A DNA stretch of 64,000 nt from NCBI GenBank assembly GCA_014155875.1, contig JACEFZ010014609.1, positions 248,001-312,000 on the forward strand, given 5' to 3'. The notes beneath the pieces are model-generated. The model was given only the letters and a program-made list of their open reading frames with translations, did not search any database and had not been told where the DNA came from. Source of the DNA: Cepaea nemoralis (Eukaryota > Mollusca > Gastropoda > Stylommatophora > Helicidae). Below, one piece after another: positions 1 through 10,599 of this stretch; the first letter of the stretch is position 1, and each line of letters starts with the position of its first letter. The position numbers and the translations under genes were made by a program.

Positions 1-430
1 TGAAGTCTGCTGTTGTGAATACCTCAGCGTTTGTTAATCATCTGGGACACTAGGTTTTAAAAAAAAAAAGTCCGGACTGAACGCGGATAAATATAATTGA
101 GAATGTTTTAGTCATATAAAGAATAAATAACTTGAAGAACATTTGATAGAATAAATCCTTATCATTGGAGGTTTATAATAATAGATCTAGCAGGTTTATA
201 TACAGCCAGTGTTAAAATAAGGCTGTGAATCCTGAATAATTTGTAAACAGGAAGAAAGAACAAATGAAACCACAGAGATGTGTGTGGTTTTAGAGAAGAC
301 TGTCGAAATTTCCTTGGAAAGTCAGAATGAGTAATTTAAACGTTTTGAATGAAGCTAAGAGTCAAAGACAACGTAATCACAAACATCGGGATGAGGCCGT
401 TATTGTTTTTCATTATAGGAAGTCATAGCC
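1..430. other. Unassigned AT-rich sequence
   Basis: No coding or repeat signature was recognised beyond an A-run near 60-69. A 12-base match to the 18-bp minisatellite core (GGTATTCACAAC, minus strand) lies near positions 14-25 and may be chance. Confidence 0.4.
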
Positions 431-590
431 TAGAATATGTTGTGACAACTGGAAAGATTTGTGAAAGAGAGATAAAGGAAGACCGTAAAGGGGGGGGGGG
501 GGGGGGGATATTGACAGCCCAGAGTCGTGGCACTGAAGGATGTCACCACACAAATTGATACGTGGTGTTGTACATAGCAAGATATGGAGA
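430..590 (+). mobile_element. Possible LINE 3'-end remnant
   Basis: The translation around 440-480 (VVTTGKICERE) resembles the C-terminal segment of the LINE remnant at 55.4 kb (LENLVTTVKTEGKKTKGR). It is interrupted by a run of about 17 G at 491-507. The similarity is short, so this is a weak call. Confidence 0.35.
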
Positions 591-639
591 AGCATGATCG
601 CCAATGCCAGTCGATAAACACTTGCTGATGGAAAAGTAA

Positions 640-1547
640 CTTATCAACGTATAATGTGTTGTGTAGTATAGCGTTTTATAATTGAAATATAATAATACAT
701 CAGTTTACAAATAAGTTGTAAGAAAATTCACTTCTGGCTCTGAGCCGGAACTATTTTCTGTGGTTACATCACTCCCAAGTGTTTTCATTAGGGTTCATTT
801 CTACACACCAGACGTAAGCATTCTGTGGCCTACTTTGCTGCAGCTCTTAAGTCTTGACAAACACACCCCCTTTCCAGATTGGCTAACCAAAGTAGGGCAG
901 ACCTTAAACTTGTGCAGCTGAACCTGTTACGCGGTGTTTGTTGAATTGCGACCCAGCATGTCGCAAGCCTCGTTGTGAATATGTTTAGCTGTTGTAAACA
1001 TACGACGCATACAAGAGAATGGCTCGGTTTCATTTTTGCATTCCACCTGCCGTATTTCGAAATGTCTGTCGCAGTTCGTAATGCTTGACTGTCACGTGAT
1101 TTCCCCTGGTTGACGATTGATATGGAGAAAACCGCCATTAACCAGCGTTGTTACTCCGACCCCAAGCAGCTTTTAGTTTCAAATAGTATAGGACGGGTTT
1201 AGCAAAAAGGGCATGTTTATACATGGTTCTTGAATGGAACCAGTCAAACCGGTTGATCTATTTCTATTTCCTCTTGTGTGTAGTTTTAGTGTAGTAGTAT
1301 CTGTCTACTTTATGATCTTCTTGGTGAATGAAATTTAAAAACAGAAAAGCACGAGAGGCTATGAATAAACGAAGTTGAATACACAAAACAATGATCGTTT
1401 CGACAGCCTTTGTCAGCAGCGAATTAAGATGCTTTTGGTAAACAAAAGAACATGCTGTTGAATACAAAGCACGTTTACAGTGGCGTTTTGACAAAGTATC
1501 CGTGGCAACAGCGAATCAAGACACGTTTGGTAATATACCCTGCCAAC
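640..1547. other. Unassigned intergenic sequence
   Basis: No gene, tandem repeat or recognised mobile element was seen. Short open frames here have biased, unstructured translations and no family resemblance. Confidence 0.4.
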
Positions 1548-1800
1548 TGGCGTGGGCGTTGATGTCTCTGCACAGGTCTATATGTCCTTGGTGTTCTGTA
1601 GCAACGCAGCTTATGCTATTCCTCCATACGACAGTCTCAGGCCATTCAGCATCACTTCTTTCACTCTGCCTCGTCTCCCACTGATCTTTCCAGTTGTCAC
1701 AATGTTTTCCAGTACCGCTCTTCTGATTTCATGACCAAAGAAAGCTATTTGTCTTTTTCTTGTGGTTGTATGTGATGTTCTACTTTCATAGCCCCTTTCA
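1548..1800 (-). mobile_element. LINE C-terminal remnant
   Basis: Read on the minus strand, this segment gives FGHEIRRAVLENIVTTGKIS followed by GRRGRVKEVMLNGL. That is the conserved region downstream of the reverse transcriptase core in the LINE fragments at 45.6 and 55.3 kb of this window. It is 5'-truncated and decayed. Confidence 0.5.
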
Positions 1801-2214
1801 GACTAATGTTAATTAATCTGGCAGTCCAAGATATTCGCAACTTTTATCTCATGAACCACATCTCCGTTGCTTCTAAGCTAAATGCATAACAATGTTGCCA
1901 GGTCGCTGTCTTTTTGTCTCTTGTACTCTGGAGTCTGCTTCTGTAGCAGACTTATTCTAATTTTTTTTTTCCGCTATCCATTTTTGTTAGGTCCAAACCT
2001 ACATTTTTGTTTGTCACTGAATACGTCAAGTATGGTAAATAGATCCTGTTTGGACCCATAGTTATTTTTCCAGGATAACGCCAGCTGTTTAACGAGACGA
2101 ATTCTTTGGTGCCCAGTTTCAAACTGAAGCAGCTGGCAGTGATTTGGAGGCAGTTGAAGACAAAAAGAGTAGTGTACCCATTGCAACCAACTGTCATTTT
2201 GAGAACTAAACTTG

Positions 2215-2445
2215 ATTGAGACCCGGATTCTCCATTGCGAAGTTTACCCCACGCTCCGAAAGTTGTGGGTTTGATTCCGGGCAACGTACGGTTCACGAGT
2301 GCAGTTTTCTGGGAAATTCCCGGGTGTCATCGCTGGAGCTACGGAGTTTGTTCTCTGTGCGGCGCTTGTGGCAGGTCGCCCTGCAGAAAAAACACCGAGC
2401 CGTATGGGATAAAACACGGTGCAATGAAGTCGATTCTCTTGCCTA
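2215..2445 (+). mobile_element. tRNA-derived SINE, family 1 (degraded)
   Basis: It shares with copies at 7.4, 35.2, 53.8 (minus) and 57.3 kb a B-box-like motif (GGTTTGATTCC here), the phrase TCGCTGGAGCTACGGAG, and a 3' part ending near GGTGCAATGAAGTCG. The A-box region is eroded. Confidence 0.65.
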
Positions 2446-2459
2446 TTAATGACTTGATT

Positions 2460-2973
2460 GAGACCCCAGTTTAAGAACCCTTGAGGCGCTCAGACATAGG
2501 TGGTAGCCGCTATAATATGGAGTGACAACTCTTGTAGGTCGAGCTGGTATTTCCCAATCTACAATGAGGGAGAGGGGGTACATGTTTAAGCCACCATAAA
2601 AAGTGAAGCCAAACTATGAGAGATTTCTATTCAATCTCTCTTGTCGCGTCCTTCGCATTTATGGTGTGTGTCTATTCCCCCCTTACCACCAGCACCAGGC
2701 GTCGTTTGCCCTCCTGTCCAAACATTGTCCCACAGAGAAGCTGTTACTGTAGGTAAAAACGAGGGCAAGCGACGCCATACGCGGTGAATTCAAAAACAGA
2801 CATTTTTTGCATTCCAATGTTTGGTCACGTAGCGCCTATCTACAGAAAGAGATAGCTGCAATGGCGGATTCATTTGAGATAGTTGTGCTTGCTGCCTTGA
2901 TTTTGCAGCAAACGGTTTTTCCCCAGGTACACAGGATGGCCATTCGTTTAGTGTATGCTTTAAACAAGTTCGC
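2460..2973. other. Unassigned sequence
   Basis: No gene was recognised. This is non-coding sequence between two SINE copies. Confidence 0.35.
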
Positions 2974-3200
2974 CCGTTCCGTGGCGAAGGAGTTTCGGAC
3001 GCAATTCGTAATCCCGCATACCGCGTTCAAAACACAGCTACGGGCGATTTGGCAGCAGACCGCCATGCGTTGGTTTCCATACAGTGGTATGGTTGCCGTT
3101 CGTTCAGAAAGCAATGCAAACTACTGAACTTGCCAAGAAATCACAAACAGGCCCAAAAAAAATGCTGAGGTTGATTGCGACTTCTTGTAAATGATATGCA
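2974..3200 (+). mobile_element. tRNA-derived SINE with RTE-like tail (family 2)
   Basis: The head (GTGGCGAAGGAG, then CCGCATACCGCGTTC) is shared with 12.3 and 38.8 kb. The tail (TTCAGAAAGCAATG, CAAACTACTGAACTTGCC, then a TGCTG...TTGATTGCGACTTCTTGTAA block) is shared with many repeats here. The tail resembles the 3' end of RTE-type LINEs, which is an inference from recall. Confidence 0.65.
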
Positions 3201-3339
3201 CGTAACTATACCTCCCTAACCCTAAAACAAGTTAAGATGTTTTAATGCTAGAAGCTTACATTAAAGATTGTCTGAAAGCTGATATACATAATCTCACATT
3301 CATTTCTTTGCCATGACCGATAAATGAACACAAAATTGC

Positions 3340-3480
3340 GCGTTCTTTGCAGGACGTTGCAGTAAACCCTACATATTACTGGGATATTTTACGTTCAACG
3401 GTTTGTTATTGCTTTCTGAAAGGCCGGCGCTTAGACCATCGAAATCAACGCGAAGCAACCTGCATCTAAGTCGCGTGAAA
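3340..3480 (-). mobile_element. Family 2 SINE fragment
   Basis: The minus strand carries the common tail in degraded form, with TTTGTTATTGCTTTCTGAA equivalent to TTTGCCATTGCTTTCTGA elsewhere, preceded by GCAGGACGTTGCAGT. Confidence 0.5.
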
Positions 3481-4009
3481 AGTTTATTAAATCCTATAAA
3501 GGTCAAGCAATTTTTTTTTTAATTTGGTGAACGTAAACTTCAGTCTGTGTACAATCATTTCCAAAAGTTTCAGTTACCTCAGTCGCTTTGCATAAAAGTT
3601 ATGCTCCAAATGACCTCCGCAGCGTTGGATGCACACTTGCATACCTTGCGCTGAATTGTCAATTACTCGACCGCATTCCTCTGTGGGGATTTCCCTGAAC
3701 TTTGCTGTGATTACTGCCTTTTCACCCATCGTTTGAGGGTTGTTCTGGTACACATTATTCTTGAGATACCACCTATATAAAAAAATCAGTCATTTACAAG
3801 ACGTCGCAGTCAGGTGAATGCAATGCCGACTCCGAGTCACACTTCATGCTGATCAGTCTTCCCTGAAATCGCTCTCTCAGCCAGGATAGAGAGTCATTTG
3901 ATCTGTGTGTGGGGAGTCCCACTGTTGATCTCGATCCAATCCTTTTTTATTTATTTTGTTGTTGTTGGTTATTTGGAGGCAACACTTTTTTTTTTTTTTT
4001 TAGCATATC

Positions 4010-4240
4010 CTTTTACAGGACTTAGCTGTCAACACCAGCATCTTTCAGCTGTATGTTGATCTCTTGGCAAGATTACGCTCAGTAGTTTGCCATTGCTTTC
4101 TGAGCGGCCGGCTCACATACCCCGTAAGTTACCGATGCGATTCGAACCACTGCTGATTTGAACCGTCATCACGTTACCTGACGAGAGTATACGAGATTAC
4201 GGAGAAAAGTCATAACCTCTAAGCCATGAAGCCGGCAACA
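4010..4240 (-). mobile_element. Family 2 SINE, second tRNA-like head
   Basis: Minus strand. The tRNA-like head has an A-box-like GGCTTAGAGGTTATGA and a B-box-like GGTTCGAATCG, followed by the shared tail (AAGCAATGGCAAACTACTGA, CTTGCCAAGA). It is preceded by an unrelated T-run near 3989-4004. Close copies lie at 4.7, 40.5 and 44.0 kb. Confidence 0.7.
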
Positions 4241-4689
4241 CTTTACTGTCTTTTTTTCCCCATTTAAATGCGAGATGCCCAGGGTATGGCTAAGCCACAG
4301 CCTGTTGTATACGTGACTCATTTAGTGGAAACGTAATCCCACAACGGATGCCTACTTATAAACGTAATCCCAGCTCAGATGCGTCCTGATAAACGTAATC
4401 CCATAGCAGTTAGGGTGGTAGATGTGATTAGAGAAATTATACGTAGTCACGATTTGTTGGCCATGTTATAAGAAGACATAAATTTGAGAACTTGGTGACA
4501 TCGAATTCTCGTCTGACTACTCATTCTATTGTCAGCATAATCCCCAAAGGATTACACCAACACCGGAGCCCTAAACAGGTGCGAGCTGATGATCATGGAA
4601 GTACAGGCGTGATATTGTTTACGCCACCCATCGAGTGCCCAATGATTAATATTTGCGGCTAGCACCATATACCATATTTTTTCCGCATA

Positions 4690-4890
4690 TCTTTTACAGG
4701 GCATCGCTGTCAACACCAGCATTTTACCGTTGTCGTTGATTTCTTGGCAAGATTACGCTCAGTAGTTTACCATTGCTTTCTGAGCGGCCGGCTCACTTAT
4801 TCCGTAAGTTACCAACACGGCGAGAACCGCTTCCAATTCTCGCGCGCTGTGTTACCCTATGTGGATAAACGTGATTACGGAGAAAGTATA
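4690..4890 (-). mobile_element. Family 2 SINE copy
   Basis: This is a minus-strand copy of the 4.0-kb SINE, with the same tail and the same GTGATTACGGAGAAAG head end. It lies directly beside the foldback element that starts near 4901. Confidence 0.65.
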
Positions 4891-4900
4891 TAATACCATA

Positions 4901-5305
4901 TGTAAACAGTATAAAATAACACAAAGAAATGCAGCTTTACAGAACAGAATTACAAAGCATACAGGATGTTGCGGCGACTTGCTTTCATCGGGATACAAAT
5001 ACATACACAAAACACAACATATAAAGACGGGATGATAAGAATAAAAAGATGAAAAAATGAGAGCAATGAAGAGAAAATGAAAATATGAAGAAAAACAATA
5101 TTGTTACTTATCTCGGGGTCCCAGGCTCTTCTCATCTCGTCCTTATGCCTTATTGTAGTCACAGGAGGGTCTTCTCCGTGACTATATGTTGTGTTTTGTT
5201 TATGTATTTGTTTGCTGATGAAAGCTAATCGCCGCAACGTCCATTATGTTTCGTAATTCTGTTCTGTGAAGTTGCATTACTTTGTGTTATTTTATATTGT
5301 TTACA
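4901..5305. mobile_element. Foldback/MITE element with long inverted arms
   Basis: The left arm (TGTAAACAGTATAAAATAAC, about 4901-5030) is matched in inverse by the right arm ending AATATAAAATAACACAAAG-like on the opposite strand (about 5190-5305). Both arms share the blocks CAGAACAGAATTAC, GCGGCGA and ACACAAAACACAACAT. Arms of roughly 115-130 bp flank a short A-rich centre. A single-arm relative lies at 53.4 kb. No transposase is encoded. Confidence 0.7.
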
Positions 5306-5312
5306 TTTCCAG

Positions 5313-5425
5313 TCGTTCAGAAAGCAATGGCAAACTACTGGACTTAAAACTTGCCCAGTACATCAACAGCAGCTGAAAAATGCTGGTGTTGACTGCAACG
5401 TCCTGTAAGGGATATGCAACATTTA
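5313..5425 (+). mobile_element. Family 2 SINE tail only
   Basis: It contains CAGTCGTTCAGAAAGCAATG, CAAACTACTGGACTTA and TGCTGGTGTTGACTGCAACG, then CCTGTAAGGGATATGC. No tRNA-like head is visible. It follows the foldback element by a few bases. Confidence 0.6.
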
Positions 5426-6214
5426 ATTACATTTCCACAGCTTTACCGCAGTTCCACCAAATTTTATTCATATACCATATATGCGCCAAAGCGTGTAAAT
5501 AGTCCTTGACTTGATTCTGTACTGCTGTGTATGTACAACGTATAACAACCCGAACGTTCGTAATTTCTGTATTACCTTCGTATTGATTGTAAGGCGCATT
5601 GTCTACTAAAATATTTATCAATGGTGGAGTCGTGAGAACAAATTCATTCACAAAAAACCGTTGAGCAACATTGGCAATTATTAAACTTTGATGTGCTTAA
5701 TTTAGTTTGCTGGGGTGAATTCAATGTGGTTGTGCAGGGAGACTAGTGTAGTGGGCTGTTGTGAATTACTTATCTAGCATGTGGCATGATGTAACAGTAA
5801 GGATGTCTGTGCATGTCGTGGGTAATAATTTTCTTGTCTGTGCTTGGGTGAGTCATCTTTTCGAGTGCATTAAAGTGGCGAAATTCGTCATTGAAACGTG
5901 TGGAATTCGTCATAAAAACACATTGAATTCCGAACATGGTTCTTGGCTCGTTAGCTGATGTTGTTTCTTTGATTAGTTTGCCAGCTGACAAAGGCGGTCG
6001 TGTTTCTCCACCACCTTTATTTTGTACCCAGATCCCTGTAGCTCTAGCTATGATTCCCAGTTTCCGAAAAAAAAGGGAGTTTTTAAAAAAAAACAAGGCT
6101 ACGGACCTCGGATTGCGAGGCAGGTGACTTTGTGTTTTGTTGCCAGACATCGATGTTCCAATCATCATCAAGTATCTTGCCGACTGGCATAGGTGATCAT
6201 CCTTCGCAACATCT
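5426..6214. other. Unassigned sequence
   Basis: No gene was recognised. The start (GCTTTACCGCAGTTCCACCA) resembles sequence beside the single-arm foldback relative at 53.6 kb, so the repeat may extend into this region. Confidence 0.35.
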
Positions 6215-6350
6215 TGCAATTTTTAACAGCACGTATCAATTCGTATGCCGACACTCTTCTGTGTCATGACACAAGATTGTCAAGAATTTTCTCTCGTCGT
6301 CCTTTGTCTCTCTTTCCACAAATTATTCATGTTGTCACAGTAAGTTCTAG
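6215..6350 (-). mobile_element. LINE C-terminal remnant
   Basis: The minus strand reads in pieces as TVTT-like and NLWKERQRTTRENS, resembling the arginine/lysine-rich segment just after the reverse transcriptase of LINE copies elsewhere in the window. It is short and decayed. Confidence 0.4.
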
Positions 6351-6374
6351 CGTTTATCTTCTTATATGGTGCAG

Positions 6375-6612
6375 CATTGACACTGTGGTTTAGGGGTAGT
6401 GAGCACGTTTCACAATTTCCCCAACATACCCAGTCGAAGGTTCGAAATGAGCCGTAAACTATTTGTAAGCAGACCGTCTCGCTTTGATCACTATGGAATG
6501 GGCATCGGTTATTCAAAGAGCAGTGGTAAACTACTGAAAGCAGAAATGCTTAGTAAATCAGACAGAAAATGCTGGCATTGATTGCGACGTCTTGTAAAGC
6601 ACGTGCAGCTAA
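6375..6612 (+). mobile_element. Family 2 SINE copy, third head type
   Basis: The head contains GTGGTTTAGGGGTAGTGAGC (A-box-like) and GGTTCGAAATG (B-box-like). The tail runs GTAAACTACTGAAAGC, TGCTGGCATTGATTGCGACG, then TCTTGTAAAG. It shares its head with the copy at 26.17 kb. Confidence 0.65.
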
Positions 6613-7139
6613 CTTAAGGCCCAACACATCAACCAATCTTAGATGTACACGCAACATTCACTGACGCAACGACGAATTATGGAGACCTCCTTTCTCCTCA
6701 CCACTCTAACCTAACTGCGCCGACCCTGGGCCCCGTCGTGTCGTCACTTGGTTGGAGTAAAAATCGATGCAGACAATTATCTGCTAGCCAATGGCGCGTC
6801 ATCGCTGGCGTGGTACGATTCGCTGCTGCCGGCTTTCTTGTCAAATTGCGCGGCTTTGAAAAAAAGACCTCACTTGTGGTAATTTCCAGAAATCGCGTGT
6901 TGCTAGGGTTTGCCTGTAATTTTTAATGGATTTTTCTTTCCGCGATCATTTGGCTGAAATTACTCCACAATAGTTTTGGCATTTGACGGTAGGAGAATTG
7001 CTTCCGCTCAATTTAGGCACGAAAGTTGCGGACTAATTGAATGGAGTTGGTTGACAAATCCTTTCGAATAGTGAGAGGGCATTGCGGCAACAGGCCTTAA
7101 CCCCGTACTGTACCAAGTAGCGCGTGGTTGAGAAGTCAG
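6613..7139. other. Unassigned sequence
   Basis: Nothing recognisable. There is no tandem repeat or coding signal. Confidence 0.35.
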
Positions 7140-7370
7140 TTGCATGTCACTTTATAGGACGCTGCAGTCAACCCCAGTATTTATTGGCTGTTTGAGGTGT
7201 ACTACGCAATTTTTACATTCAGTAGCTTGCCATTGCTGCCCGAACAGCCGACTTTCATCCCATCGAAATCAACGAAATGTGATCTGCTCCCATGTCGGCT
7301 GCAGCTGTTTTCAAACCCTCAACCGGAGGAACTGTGAAACTGCATTCACTTACCCCAAATCCTATTCGCC
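7140..7370 (-). mobile_element. Family 2 SINE copy
   Basis: Minus strand. It has the shared tail (AGGACGCTGCAGTCAACCCC and AGTAGCTTGCCATTGCTG on the plus strand) and a head with CATCGAAATCAACG, as in the copy at 3.4 kb. Confidence 0.6.
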
Positions 7371-7420
7371 TAAACCGAGTTGTGGGTATGTTTATTGGTT
7401 TCATTTTCTTTTCTGCTGGT

Positions 7421-7658
7421 AGACTCCATGGCGAAGTTGTCAAGCCGTCTGACTCGGGCTCCGAAGGTTGTGGGTTCGATTCCGGGCCGCGTCCTTCGGT
7501 TCACGAGTGCATTTTTCCGGGGGTCGTCGCTGGAGCTACAGAGTTCGTGCTTTGTGCAACGCTTTCGGCAGTTCGCTGCGGAAAGAGACTGAGCCATATG
7601 GGATAAAAACTCGGTGCAATGAAGTTGATCCTGTCGACTTTTAAGCGACTTTTTATTT
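7421..7658 (+). mobile_element. tRNA-derived SINE, family 1 (well preserved)
   Basis: The A-box-like TGGCGAAGTTGTC, B-box GGTTCGATTCC and the whole body closely match the 57.3-kb copy. The body ends GTCGACTTTTAAGCGACTTT. This is an RNA polymerase III-type tRNA-derived SINE by architecture. Confidence 0.75.
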
Positions 7659-7984
7659 CCTTTTCTGTTGCCTTGGCGTGAGTCGATTGAAGACTCGTGT
7701 GTGTTTATGGGAGATACAGAAGAGAAGTGAAGAAAGAGACAACGGCAGATAGTTGGGTCGTAAATGGGTCACAAAGTAAAAACTACTTGTGGTGGACTGG
7801 TTTAAAATAACTGTTAAGAGGGGATTCATGTAGCATGGCAGTTAAGTCAGCATCTGGTACACATTGCTGAATGGCTGCGGGCTTGCTTGCTCCTTATGTT
7901 ACTGTTTGTACGTAGTGCATTCTTCTTTCCATTCACATGTCGGTCGCTTGCTGAATGAGTTGGTTACATTAAGCGTACAACATA
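7659..7984. other. Unassigned sequence
   Basis: No gene or repeat was recognised between the SINE and the LINE fragment. Confidence 0.35.
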
Positions 7985-8335
7985 AATGTGTTGTTTGTCC
8001 ATCAAGAATGGTGATGACCATTCATTTCATCCAGTGGGGTTGAAAGTTTGAAGTCGTGAGTTCTAAGATGGCTGGTAAGGTCTATTTTGGCTCGAAATGT
8101 TCTTTGACAATGTGGGCAAAGAATGCTTGATGTTCCAGGAGGAGGATCTCCTGCAGTGGTTTTTCTGTCCAGCCTTTTCTTCACAGCTTTTGCAGTGCTA
8201 TTTGCTTCACAAGTGACTGCACCCTTGCATAATGATTACGCCACAAATTTCGGTCTGTGGCAGCAGTCTCCCAAGTGTCATGATGAATTCTAAAAGCTTT
8301 TAGTGAGATCTTCAGTGTCTTTAAAGCAAACGATA
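7985..8335 (-). mobile_element. LINE 3' fragment encoding a C2H2-like finger
   Basis: The minus strand encodes KKRLDRKTTAGDPPPGTSSI followed by LCPHCQRTFRAKIDLTSHLR-TH, the C-terminal zinc finger of the LINE family whose older copy occupies 46.9-47.46 kb. Nucleotide similarity to that copy runs from TTGTCCATCAAGAATG to TCTTTAAAGC, so this is a roughly 350-bp 5'-truncated insertion. Confidence 0.8.
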
Positions 8336-8429
8336 TAAATATCGTCCTGTGGCGAATACGGCCGTTGGGGTTTAGCGTGTTCTAGACTACCACATATGAG
8401 GTAAGGTGGCCGATTCCCTTCCCCGTAAG

Positions 8430-8800
8430 CCTTGTTTCATCTCATCTCTCATCTCACCATGTTCCTCTTGTACCTTGCGGTGTCGAGGTGAAGTATAAAC
8501 AGCGGGAGAATACCCGCTTATTGGCTTCATGTATGGATATTCCCGTGGACTCTGCTATTCCCTGCGTCCATCGTTTACGTGGTCGGCCTCTTCCTCTGCT
8601 TCCCTCTGGTAAGCCTTGTCGTCCCAGTCAATTCCCATAAAATTATCTGGTACCAATTTTTTTATGAGGCTGGGTCTACTAAAGGGTCGTACTGGTCGGA
8701 AAACAAAATAATCCTGCCTCTTTCATGGGATTCTTTGGACTTGAACCCGAAACACTTTCTTACAGGCTAGCACGCTAACCACATTACCACGGGGGATCCT
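8430..8800 (-). mobile_element. SINE-like repeat, family 4
   Basis: The block around 8,490-8,580 (TGTCGAGGTGAAGTATA, CGGGAGAATACCCGC) recurs at 41.37-41.51 kb. At its right end the minus strand reads GTGGTTAGCGTGCTAGCC and GGGTTCAAGTCC, which are A-box- and B-box-like, suggesting a minus-strand tRNA-derived SINE. Confidence 0.5.
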
Positions 8801-8847
8801 AAGTGTTCTATATACTGCCGTGTTGTCTTAATTGACCATGGCAAGTT

Positions 8848-9001
8848 AGGGTGTATTTTTAATGACTGGGCAGTGTTTGGAAATATTGCCGGTCCAAGTT
8901 TTGTATTTACCTATTATGTTGCATGAACTTTACAGAGGGTGAATACAAAACTTGGACAGGCAATATTTTCAAACACTGCACAGTCATTAAAAATACACCC
9001 T
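8848..9001. mobile_element. Long-TIR MITE, copy 1
   Basis: This is a near-perfect inverted repeat. The left arm GGGTGTATTTTTAATGAC... runs for about 65 bp to TTTTGTATTTACC and is mirrored by the right arm GTGAATACAAAACTTGG... ending GTCATTAAAAATACACCC. The loop is about 25-30 bp, with TA on each side. A second copy lies at 10.43 kb in the opposite orientation. It has no coding capacity. Confidence 0.8.
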
Positions 9002-9484
9002 ATATATGCAAGAGTAGGATCCTAATATGTTACCCGACTTCTAACGAACACTGGACGTTTGCTGCGTTTTGAGAGCTCCCGAGGACTCTTTCACGATCGG
9101 CAGCGCAGTCGTGCCGGGGCGGTTTCTTATCTCGGTTGTAGTGTTGTTCAGAAAGCCACAAGTAACCGATAAATGTCAGTGCCCTTACAGACAGATAAGC
9201 ATCCAGCAGACTCTCAGGTAAAAAGAACATAATTGTGAACAACACACACCAGGCTTGTCCATATGTTCCTGGGTTCTGTGTATACTTCTTTGCAGTCGCA
9301 ACCAATCGTCTTCGCTCTTCTTCTTTCTCTTCCCCCTCCCCCTCCACTTCTTCTTTTCCTCCTCCACTTCTTCTTTTCCTCCTGATCCTTCTACGTCTGT
9401 TTATGTTCTCTTCTTCCTCCTCCTTTAAATCTTTTTTGTTCCTTTTTTCTCTTCCATCTCCTCTTCTTCCTCCTCTTTTCATCC

Positions 9485-9546
9485 TCATCTTTCTTCTTCT
9501 TCTTCTGCTTCTTCTTCTTCTTCTTCTTCTTCTTCTTCTTCTTCTT

Positions 9547-9548
<2 letters not shown>
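9485..9548. repeat. (CTT)n microsatellite
   Basis: Tandem CTT with minor interruption, following a pyrimidine-rich stretch from 9,310. Confidence 0.9.
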
Positions 9549-9607
<59 letters not shown>

Positions 9608-9641
9608 GCTTGCTTCTGATTCTGCTACAACTAATTCAGCA

Positions 9642-9724
<83 letters not shown>

Positions 9725-9770
9725 GCTTGCTTCTGATTCTGCTACAACTAATTCAGCAACTACTACTACT
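9549..9770. repeat. (TAC)n microsatellite with higher-order duplication
   Basis: Tandem TAC/CTA triplets are interrupted twice by the same 40-odd-bp non-repetitive sequence (GCTTGCTTCTGATTCTGCTA ... TTCAGCAACTACTAC) near 9,606 and 9,724, so a unit of about 118 bp was duplicated. The resulting poly-leucine frame is not a gene. Confidence 0.9.
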
Positions 9771-10429
9771 GCGGATTTTAAACAGCATAGTGTACTGCTG
9801 AATGAAAGAACGAATACGCCTACTATCTAAATCGTGCATTATTCTCAATAACAAAATGATTTATTTGGTTGTTTCGGGATTTGAGATTTAAAGATTGAGC
9901 ACAACCAACGCTGATCGAATTCCGGTACGAACATAAGGCCCTGTCCACGATGGACACAGACGCCCTAAACACCCCTATATGTGCAGAGTATGCGTGACTA
10001 TTTGTATAACTTCATACACATATCGGCCCACATCTGTACCCATTCGTATGTGTCCCAGTTGTATACCGTGTGTGTGATAAGGCTGAGTGTCGTATGATAT
10101 TATGAATCAGAAATTGATAAACGATCTTCTCGAGGTCCTATTCTTGAAGGGTCACGGATAACCACGCGCCATATTTAGATTGTTCGGTCATGGGGGGTTT
10201 GTGACGTCCCAGTGGTGCTATTTTTATTCTCTGTCGTCAGGTTCCCGGATTAGCTTATTCGCCAGTTTTGATCGGAAGTACGCTGTACCCGGGCCATCAG
10301 TGACCTCAGTAAAATTTAAATATTCAATGCTAATCAAAAAGCAGATTTGGACCAAACAAAAATGAAAAAAAAAATGGGTGAAAATAGGAATTAGGGTGTG
10401 TGTCACTGTTATGGCTTAAAAGTTGTTAA
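9771..10429. other. Unassigned sequence
   Basis: No gene or repeat was recognised. Confidence 0.35.
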
Positions 10430-10439
10430 TTAGATAGCA

Positions 10440-10597
10440 AACATGCACTTTTAATGACTGCGGGGTGTTTGAAAATATTGCCTTTCCAAGTTTTGTATTT
10501 ACCCTCTGTGGAGTTCACGCAACATAAAAGGTAAATACAAAACTTGGACCGGCAATATTTTCAAAAAACCCCACAGTGATGAAAAATACACCCTGTA
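10440..10597. mobile_element. Long-TIR MITE, copy 2 (inverted)
   Basis: It has the same arms as copy 1 at 8.85 kb (CCAAGTTTTGTATTTACC / GGTAAATACAAAACTTGG). The loop reads CTCTGTGGAGTTCACGCAAC, the reverse complement sense of copy 1's loop, so the two copies are in opposite orientation. The left tip is degraded and the right tip ends ACACCCTGTA. Confidence 0.75.
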
Positions 10598-10599
10598 CT

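Noticed and set aside
5770..6219. 149-codon minus-strand open frame
   Set aside because: It has no family resemblance, crosses LINE remnant sequence, and its composition looks like chance.
9235..9801. Leucine-rich open frame of 188 codons
   Set aside because: It is encoded by CTT, CTC and TAC/CTA microsatellites. The poly-leucine is a repeat artefact.
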